This document shows, one piece after another, positions 56,582 to 64,000 of a DNA stretch of 64,000 nt (positions are counted from its first letter, which is position 1; every line of letters begins with the position of its first letter). A model generated the notes under the pieces. The model made no database searches. It was given only the letters and a program-made list of their open reading frames with translations, and was not told where the DNA came from. The position numbers and the translations under genes were made by a program. Source of the stretch: Micromussa lordhowensis (taxonomy: Eukaryota > Cnidaria > Anthozoa > Scleractinia > Lobophylliidae); NCBI GenBank assembly GCA_964020085.1, contig OZ026607.1:12551782-12615781 (forward strand), given 5' to 3'.

Positions 56582-58284
56582 ATGGTAAGTGCTGCACAAG
56601 AAAAGATTTAATTTTGTTCTTCACTGATGAATTTAATCTACTGCTTACTCTGAATTGGTGACTGATCTCAAATTTATCCCAATTTCATTCCACAGAGTGT
56701 TATTAAATCAGACATCAAGATCAAGCTGTGTATGGAAGGCGCTGTAAACGGGCACAAGTTCGTGATTACAGGGGAAGGAATTGGCCATCCTTTCGAGTGA
56801 GTAGAAGTCTAGAGCTTTTTAATAATTGTGGTCAGTTTCACGTCAGCCTCGCTTCAAATATTGCTTAGTTTTTAGGGAAAAAGATATTTTCTCATTAAAC
56901 AACATGTAATACCGAGAATTGCTCTATCTACCTTTCCTATGGATCTGGTTTGTTCTGTAAAATAATCATACCAATTCGAATGGTCTATTTGCTATGCATT
57001 TCTTAGGCAGGCAACAATGACGTGAAAACAAACTTCCCATTAGTTGGGTCATTATATCAGATTGAACACACCCTCTATGGTGTGACCAGGCTGTCAAGTG
57101 TCTAGTCATTAAACCCCTCCATAAAAAGTTTATCAGGCGATTTACTCCTTTTCTCTGAGGAACTTTCTTTTGCCGTGTTCCTGTTTTCCTCTTAGATAAA
57201 TTGGTATCCTGCTGTCATAAGAAATTGTTGAGTCGAGTCGTCATTTGTGTTAAAGTAGGCACTGAAAAAGAGTGAACTATTTTTCGATTCAATCAACCCA
57301 GTAAGATACTTGATATCGTTATTCCAAGACTATGTAACAGAGAAAAACGTTCTGCGTTCCATATGAAGAGTACGTTTTCTAACGTATTTGGTTGCTTGTT
57401 TGTGTTTTAGGGGAAAACAGACTATCAACCTGACAGTCATAGACGGTGGACCTCTATCTTTCGCTTTCGATATCTTGACAGCAGTATTCGATTACGGCAA
57501 AAGACAGGCCGACCCGAAAGACAGGCCAAAGTTTTTCAAACAGTCGTTTCCTGATGGGCATTCCTGGGAACGAACCATGACTTACGAAGACGGGGGCATT
57601 TGCATCGCGCCACAAATGACATAACGTAAGTAAGATGTAAAGCTGATGCCTCCCGCTACGAAGAATTTTAGAGACTTTTTAGTTCCATTCAAATCACTTT
57701 AATTTAATTTCTGCGTCTTGTCGATATTTAATTGTCATAGTTTTTCTTCTTTCGGTACAGTTTTAACTTTCTTATTCCTTTCTTGCTTTAAATTGACTGT
57801 AAAGTGTGAACCAGAAGTTTAAGGCACATTTCCGAAATGTCTCTCTCTGTTTACAATAAAAAGAAATTTAAAAACAAATCACTGGTTTCATCAAGTACTA
57901 TCATCTATCAAATTATATTGCCAAGCATGTCTGTAAGTGAAATAGTGTTTCTTGCATGTTTGCGTGGTAACGTTAACCATGTTTCATTTCTTTTTCATCA
58001 GAATGAAGGAAGACGTCGACAACGGTTTTCTCTATAATATTCTATTTGATGTTGTGAACGATCCTGCCAATAGCCCAGTTATGCAGAAGAAGACTGTGAA
58101 ATGGGAGCCATCCACTGATCCGAGATCGTTAGTTCCTTTGCAGAGCTAGGAAGGTTGTCAAGTTGCCAGACTATCACTTGTGGATCACAGAATTAAGATC
58201 TAAAGCCATGACAACCATTACAACAAGGTTAAGCTGCATGAGCATGACCAAGGTTCCTCTGGGCTGCCAAGGCAGGCCAAGTAA
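56582..58284 (+). pseudogene. GFP-like fluorescent protein gene 2, internal deletion
   Basis: Same structure as gene 1: ATG exon 56582-56584; exon 2 56696-56796; exon 3 57411-57625; exon 4 from 58002; exon 5 from 58144; family stop 58282-58284. Pieces: SVIKSDIKIKLCMEGAVNGH, GEGIGHPFE, AVFDYGKRQADPKD and FPDGHSWERTMTYEDGGIC. The chromophore is again Asp-Tyr-Gly. Three lesions are seen. A 2-base gain near 57606-57610 shifts the end of exon 3. Exon 4 is cut in the middle and fused directly to the end of intron 4 at the shared word CACTGA (58113-58118), removing the VRDGVLKGDVNMALLLEGGG-type half. One T is lost in exon 5 (CACTTGTGG for CACTTTGTGG). It cannot make a full beta-can. AATAAA at 58539-58544. 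Confidence 0.85.
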
Positions 58285-58549
58285 AGGCTTAACGAAAAGC
58301 CAAGACGACAACATGTAGAAGAAAAGTTTCTTTTTTTTTAATTTAAAGGCATTTACTCGGATTACTATTTGATACTTTCAATTCAATTATTTCTTTTGGG
58401 ATTTGCTAGGCACTAGGTTTCAGAGTTAAATTTAGTTAAATAATTATAGTTTCCATTTTTGTTTTGCGTTATCACAAGATAATCATAGACTTCTTAAACT
58501 CAGTAGAAGTCAAGTACAAGTTAAAAAACTGTGATGGGAATAAACTCGT

Positions 58550-59340
58550 TGTCTAACCCAGGTTTTGTAGTGTTCTTATCATATAGTACGACCTTTTGAA
58601 AGAGTTTGTATTGTTTTCCTCCCCTTTCGTCTCACCTTATTTTTATGGTTTAAAACGATAAAGTACAACAGGAATGGTGCAAGATTTAAAACAGGAATCA
58701 TTCACTCTCACCCTTCGTTGCCCCACAATCCGGAGCAAACCTGGTCTATAAACACGGAAAACGAGAAATGTAGAAACAAAAATTGACTATAAAAATCAAA
58801 AAACAATTATAAACGATGCTGTAGCTAAATTCAGCTCTCGCAGATAAATATCGTGGACGAAGTTTAAAAATAAACCTGATGATTGGCTGGAACGGATGGT
58901 CTAGTTTCTTTTAAGAAGCGCAAGCAAGTTGAAATCGAAAAAAAAAACAATGGTAGTAGTGCTCAGTAGATTTACAGCAATGTAACAATGTGTTGCGTGC
59001 AGCCTAAGATCCTGGGCCAGGTGGCAGAGCGAAAGAAGAATCGTCGAGGAGGCAACTGGAAGACACTGGACACCCTTCATGTTAAATGCAATGATATGGG
59101 AGGCCAAGCAAAGATCTCATGAAAGACGTAATTGTGCCTTTTTTAATTCGAAGTAAAGCCGCAAATTTTCCCGAATTTATGGATAGTGTTGTCTTCAGTA
59201 GTTCCCAAAGAACCAGAGACTAATGTTTTTCTTGTTTTCTCCTTCGGATGACGAGAAACCTAAACACTGTACATTTTCGTTGTAGGTTGCCTTATGGTTT
59301 CAAAACCACAGTAACTGGGAGAAATCAGGACTATTCAAAC
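58550..59340. other. no gene recognised
   Basis: 3' flank of FP2. The words ACAACAGGAATGG-GCAAGATTTAA-ACAGGAATCA match those after FP1 at 53045, so the duplicated unit extends past the genes to about 58.73 kb. Beyond that nothing is recognised. Confidence 0.45.
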
Positions 59341-59346
59341 CTGCTC

Positions 59347-59778
59347 CAGGTTGTTCGAAAGGTAGATAACGCTATCCACTGGATATATAACTATTTAGTA
59401 TATACTAAAACAGTGGATAGCTTTGATGGCGCGCGCTGATTGGCTCGTCAAACTCTGGATATCATGTGCTATTTACCTCCGAGAAACTCGAGAGAAAATG
59501 GCGTCCGGTTTGCATCCATGAAAAGTGAAGAAATCATCCAAATTAATTTGTGTTTGGTGTTTATTATGTCACTGTTTTAGTATAAACTAAAACAACTATT
59601 CACCTCAGTGTCGGTGGCTAGCGGTGGATATTTACCTCGCCACTTCGCGGCTCGGTAAATATCCACCGCTAGCCACTTCGGTGAATAGTTGTTAACTAGC
59701 GGATAGCATGGGTTGTTTGTTAACATTTATCCACTGGATGAATTCAGTGGATACCGTTATTCATCTTTCGAACAACTT
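59347..59778. mobile_element. 432-bp fold-back element with internal hairpin
   Basis: GTTGTTCGAAAGGTAGATAA and its near complement TTATTCATCTTTCGAACAAC form the ends. An internal hairpin (59590-59695) pairs ACAACTATTCACC-AGTG with its complement around TAGCGGTGGATATTTACC. The CACTGGAT word recurs at both ends. Non-autonomous DNA element, no coding sense. Confidence 0.75.
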
Positions 59779-60304
59779 GGGCCTGACCGTTATCAGCCAA
59801 AATCAGAAACAAGACACTTATATATGATTTAACTCTTTTGCCAAGAGAAGCACTGTTTGTACGAACTCAGCTGTCGTTTCTTGTACAAATTCCAATGATT
59901 AACCAATATCACGCATACAAGAAAACGTTTCTAATCTAAATCGAGATTAATTAAAAAGCACTATTTTTTCCAAAAATTTCTCCATAATTCTGTCCAATTG
60001 ACCTATCTAAGAGTAAGGAGCAAACGTTTGGGCCGATTAACGATCTTAGGCATTTTAGATCAATCATATCAGATTTACCCGTTTTTATGGATTTATCGAT
60101 TGATAAAGCGATTGAATACGCCGGAATAAAAATGGACACGCCGAAATGATATGAACAAATACTTGATCAAAAGAAGCACAGGGCTGGGAGTCCTGCTGTC
60201 ACTGATATCGTTCATCAGTTTCCAGCAGTTCTCCTGGTTTACTAATTTGGTCTTTTCTTGCAACGACTCCAACGTGTGAGAAGGCGAGCACGAGTAGCCA
60301 TGCT

Positions 60305-60720
60305 TGCACCGTGAACAACTTCTGATCTTGCTCAAATGCTCCGACTGCCAGGCTTCCTACATCGGTGAGACAGGCAGAAACCTTAACACGAGACTGACTG
60401 AACACAAACGAGCAACGATAAATGGTGATGTCAACCGACAATCACATTGCTGTACATCATCAACTGACAAACCACAGCGTTGACTGGGGCACTGCTCAAT
60501 GCTTAACCTACAACAATTTTCAACGACTGACTCTTGAAAGCTGGTAAACTAGCTTAGAAAAGACGCCTCTTAACAAATGTTGACAACTACCGGCTCATTA
60601 CAAACGATTATTCACGACATAAACGAAACCGACAAAGGGATCTCTAACAGACCGACTCAATTTGACTGACAAAAGATGGATCGAAGCTTAATAGAACCGA
60701 CCAATGACTGCCGACAAACT
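60305..60720 (+). mobile_element. Penelope-type GIY-YIG endonuclease remnant
   Basis: Plus strand reads LLKCSDCQASYIGETGRNLN then TRLTEHKRATINGDV, a clear GIY-YIG domain with its Cys pair, followed in another frame by HSVDWGTAQCLTYNN-like and TLESW pieces. Frameshifts are present and the RT is missing. It comes from a different subfamily than the 30-33 kb element. Confidence 0.65.
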
Positions 60721-61059
60721 TTACACGAGTCTTACAGCCAATACCATCATGGCTAAACTGACCAATCACCTTCAACGGATTGGACTGTTCACTTGATTCT
60801 GAAGATGACTTTCGCTCAGGTTGTGGAAAACTCAGTCAAAAACAACAGTTATTTTCAGAACTATCCTCACCCGGACGATTACACTATACGAGCTACTGGT
60901 GCTCTTGCATTCAAACCTTTTACTCTACCAATGAAAACTTTTGAATTGCATAATCCAGTGATCCAATAGTCTAGTATCCAGCCAGTGGCTCTTCCGATTT
61001 AATTTACAATAATTGGAAATCGAATAAAACTACCTATAAAAGTTACAATAATATCATAA

Positions 61060-61640
61060 CTAATTCAAATAAATAATTAACCTATTCTAAAAATTCTAAT
61101 CCTAAAAATTACTACGGACTGTTATATATTTCGCGCTTTACCGCAGAGCGCTTAAAAACTGAGAGTGTTGCGCTATTTTTCGTTTCTTCACTTTTAAGAG
61201 AATTCCAAACAGTGATTGCTCTATAACTAAAGGACCTCTGTGCTGTGGCTTTCCTACAAAAGGGTACGACTAAGTTGTCCCTAGATCTAGTATTGTAGCT
61301 GTGGATAGCTGATCTTTTGTTGACATAACACTCTAAATATGGTGGTGCAAGGCCATTAACTATTTTTTATAGTATCGTAGCATCACACACTAATAACTGA
61401 TTCTTGATATAAGGCCAACGCAGTGCGCGCAGCACTGGTGAGATGTGATCAAACGTTTTGGTGTTATAGTCAACAGACGGGCGGCGAAATTTTGTACAAG
61501 TTGTAGTTTGTTTATGTTGTACGCAAACGTTCCAGACCAGACTGTCGAGTCGAGTCAAATAGCTAGCGGCAGAATATTTTCCTTGACTTCAAAGGATAAT
61601 TGTTTAATATTCTGTACCAATTCTAAGTTTTAACTTTTTC
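61060..61640 (-). mobile_element. CR1/L2-like LINE C-terminal remnant
   Basis: Minus-strand frames give FAYNINKLQLVQNFAARLLT and, with shifts, HISPVLRALRWPYIKNQL, matching the LQK-QN-AAR...H--P-L--L-WLP---R pattern at the end of CR1/L2 reverse transcriptases. Several breaks. 5' truncated. Confidence 0.6.
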
Positions 61641-61787
61641 AAATCATCCAAATAGAAAATCATATAAACTCGTTAAAAGCGTTCTTCACGCCTACCCAAG
61701 TCATTTTCCCCACTGAGTTTAGTTCGCCTAGTTCAGATTCTGATAGTGCGCCTCATGATACGAACTGTATACATCCTGCATTACAAG

Positions 61788-61926
61788 AGTAGTATAGGGC
61801 GCACATAGGGGGCAGTAACCAATCAGGAGCAACAATAATAATAGAACCCATTGTTCTCGAAACAATAGCCTATTGTCTTTCTCGGCTCCTGATTGGTTAC
61901 TGCCCCTATGAGTGTCCTATACTACT
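61788..61926. mobile_element. fold-back element, ~43-bp arms
   Basis: AGTAGTATAGGGCGCACATA and the following GCAGTAACCAATCAGGAGC return inverted (GCTCCTGATTGGTTACTGCC, CCTATACTACT). Loop about 50 bases. Confidence 0.8.
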
Positions 61927-62185
61927 TAAAAGGTTTCAGGATGGTGAGGTATGTTTAGAGGCGAGGAGATACTGTCATGGAAATTTTAAGCCAAATAAAC
62001 AAAACCGCTGGATTTAGGTCTCCACTAGATTCGATTTCTGAGTCACGTAATACTCCTGGATCTAGTTTCAATATTCTCGTTCTTCAGCCTTTCTCTTGTC
62101 CAACTCTTTTCCCAAATCAAATCCCAACAAAGACTAATCAAAGCCTGGCTCATCAGCGAACAGTAAAACGGCTTTTCAAACACCT

Positions 62186-62191
62186 TTTATT
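62186..62191 (-). terminator. poly(A) signal of the 84-residue paralogue
   Basis: AATAAA on the minus strand about 135 bases past the stop, in 3' sequence shared with the array gene (AATCAAAGC and CTCATCA words on the plus strand at both loci). Confidence 0.5.
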
Positions 62192-62325
62192 GACTTACTA
62201 CTTCTACAGTTTTGGCTTTTTGTAACTGATGAGATGCCATCAGCATTAAAACTGCAAACTTTACTAAACTACAATTGGAAGCCGTTTTCAATAGTCACGG
62301 TAAAGACTTAGAATAGATTCTCTAT

Positions 62326-62789
62326 TCATTTTCGGATGTTCTTTTGAATTCCGACACTAATATTCCCATAGTTGATTCCTGAACGATGAACGCCTTTGCC
62401 TTTGTGCGGCCGCCGGTAGATGGACGGAATGTCCGGTTCTTGTATATATGGCACTGCGACGTAAACTTGATGTGTTTCTATATAAAAAAAAGGCATACAA
62501 TACAATTGAAAAAATGTACGTATCTTTCTTTAATGAACGGTGTTTTTTTTTATTTGCCGCTTGTCAAAACAGACAAAAATATGTATGGGTTATTGAGCAA
62601 GTGTGAGGTCAAGATGGCTGGATATTGGCCGAATTCTTTTTTTGCGTGTTCAAAAACTCGCAAAAAAAGAACGAGGCCAATATCAAGCCATCTTGACCGA
62701 ACAAACTTGGTCAATAAAGGATTTATTATATGGCTTTTGGGGAAATTTTTCTTGCGGGACAAGGCAGGTAGTCCCGAGCGGGCAAGATG

Positions 62790-62820
<31 letters not shown>

Positions 62821-63477
62821 CAGCGCAGGATTTGATTCATCTTGCCCGCTTGTGGAGCTAGCCATATAATAATAAATGTTATTCTTGACTGAGCCGAAAT
62901 AAAAACAAAAATATAACTAATGGATTTAGAATAAATAAGAATATTTTTGCAATGATAGCCTCAGCAACGAACGTAAATACGTAACGTAAATACTGCCAGT
63001 CCATACAAGGTACCCAGCACCCACCCAATATCAACCAATCATCGGAATGCTAAGCAATAAACGGCGAAAAACAACCGCGGCCATTCCAAAACAGGTCGAT
63101 GCTCTTTTTCTTCGGGTAGCGCAAGTTTTTACATTCACTGATTTTTAGAAAGCTCATACTCAGTATCGAGCCCAAGAACATTCCATGATCTTATCCAATC
63201 CACGAAAAACAAAATACGTCATTCATTATGGTATTGAATCGTGCCTTCTAAAACGAGGTAAATAACATAAGAAACCGGTTTATAGACTAACCAAGATCTT
63301 CGTTTTTGTCTTGATCTTCATCCTGTCGAAGAAAAAAATTTAATATATATCAGAAACAATTTCAAACAATGTATCGGGCGCGCGATACGGTGGTAACTTG
63401 CTCACCTGAACTTGGTTGTCAAGAGGGTATGACGCCACCAAGCCCCAAGTTATTATGAAGAAAACAAAGCACTTCAT
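62326..63477 (-). CDS. secreted 84-residue paralogue of the repeat precursor
   Basis: Three exons: 63477-63406 (MKCFVFFIITWGLVASYPLD plus NQVQ, signal peptide), 63322-63292 (acidic DEDQDKNEDL, 31 bases), 62477-62326 (ends TGA). Exon sizes and phases of the first two match the array gene exactly; 72+31+152 gives 85 codons. The last exon starts Glu-Thr as the array exons do, holds a dibasic IYRR, then a Lys/Arg/His-rich tail with GINYGNISVGIQ, which aligns with GTNLGNVGLGSQ of the repeats. A signal, acidic spacer and basic C-terminus recall secreted prepropeptides. A short regulatory or antimicrobial peptide is possible but unproven. The last intron holds fold-back elements. All splice sites are canonical and no break is visible. 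Confidence 0.7.
62589..62718. mobile_element. fold-back element in the paralogue's intron
   Basis: TTATTGAGCAAGTGTG..TCAAGATGGC pairs with GCCATCTTGACCGAACAAAC..TTGGTCAATAA, with inner AAAAAAAGAACG pairing. A relative of its arm is at 4.59 kb. Confidence 0.7.
62720..62877. mobile_element. second fold-back with GGGCAAGATGG palindrome
   Basis: Outer words TTTATTATATGGCT and AGCCATATAATAATAAA pair. Inside, CCCGAGCGGGCAAGATGG is followed by its complement (62773-62810). Adjacent to the previous element. Confidence 0.65.
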
Positions 63478-63860
63478 ATCCCTTGAAAGAAAAATAAGTA
63501 AAATCAGTAGATTGCGTAAATGAAGTTGCGTTAATCTGAGTAGGCGACTGAGGCATGTTCAAGCAGTAGTGCAATCTTTGCTGGCGTCACTGTTTACATG
63601 TGTCCTCATTAGCATACCACTTTTCTCAGCGAAGGCATCATCTTAGGAGGTATTGATATCAGACATTTAAAGAACATGTGGAACTTTTTAACTGGTGAAA
63701 TTCTTGGCTCCTTGGGTACAATATTCAAGGAGAAATTAGAGCCCGTACATTCTTTGTTACATTTTGAATATTTAAACCAGCGTCGCACAAAAACTATTCG
63801 ATATATAGGGCTCAAATTCCTTGGCACAGTTAATACTGCAATGCCCTTTCAATATTTAGC

Positions 63861-63971
63861 AATTATTCCATGAGCACGCGTTGGATATAAGATGGTAAAT
63901 AGCCAACGAGGCACGTAGGGCCGAGTTGGCTATAACCAATCTCATATCCAACAAGCGCGAATGGAATTATT
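63861..63971. mobile_element. fold-back element near window end
   Basis: AATTATTCCATGAGCACGCG / CGCGAATGGAATTATT and TTGGATATAAGAT / ATCTCATATCCAA pair around an ATAGCCAAC/GTTGGCTAT inner stem. No coding sense. Confidence 0.7.
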
Positions 63972-64000
63972 GTTTTATTAAATTCTCAACCTTCGCTTTT

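Overview
The window is animal nuclear DNA, most likely from a scleractinian (Acropora-type) coral. The main evidence is two GFP-like fluorescent protein loci with the coral five-exon layout. The rest fits: A+T-rich sequence, short exons with GT/AG introns, Kolobok, Penelope-like, CR1-like and tRNA-derived SINE elements, and many fold-back elements. Most long open frames are shadows or repeats; the real genes are split into exons of 30 to 220 bases.

Layout. 0.4-4.1 kb: a small three-exon gene of unknown function (minus strand). 5.7-10.5 kb: minisatellites and palindromes. 10.9-24.2 kb: a minus-strand gene for a secreted repeat precursor. It has a signal-peptide exon, a 31-base acidic exon, fifteen tandem copies of a phase-1 exon of about 120 bases on a 504-base repeat unit, and a short terminal exon. 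Each exon encodes about 40 residues ending in Gly-Arg-Arg, so the product looks like a multicopy peptide precursor. A 3.4-kb Kolobok-type transposon with TTAA target duplications sits in one intron, and the neighbouring repeat exon carries a stop codon. 24-41 kb: accessory DNA with MITEs, a 281-base tandem repeat, a nearly whole Penelope-like element with inverted ends, a Crypton-like fragment, LINE and Penelope remnants. 41-59 kb: the fluorescent protein region, a patchwork of duplicated blocks carrying two full-structure but disrupted genes, both with an Asp-Tyr-Gly chromophore. 59-62 kb: fold-back elements, Penelope and CR1 remnants. 62.1-63.5 kb: a compact three-exon paralogue of the secreted precursor with the same signal peptide, exon sizes and phases but one terminal exon in place of the array.

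The most interesting system is the secreted family: two genes on the same strand about 38 kb apart, one a short 84-residue form and one expanded by tandem duplication of an in-frame exon to about 630 residues. I do not recognise the family. All splice models were read by eye; no alignment or expression data were available.
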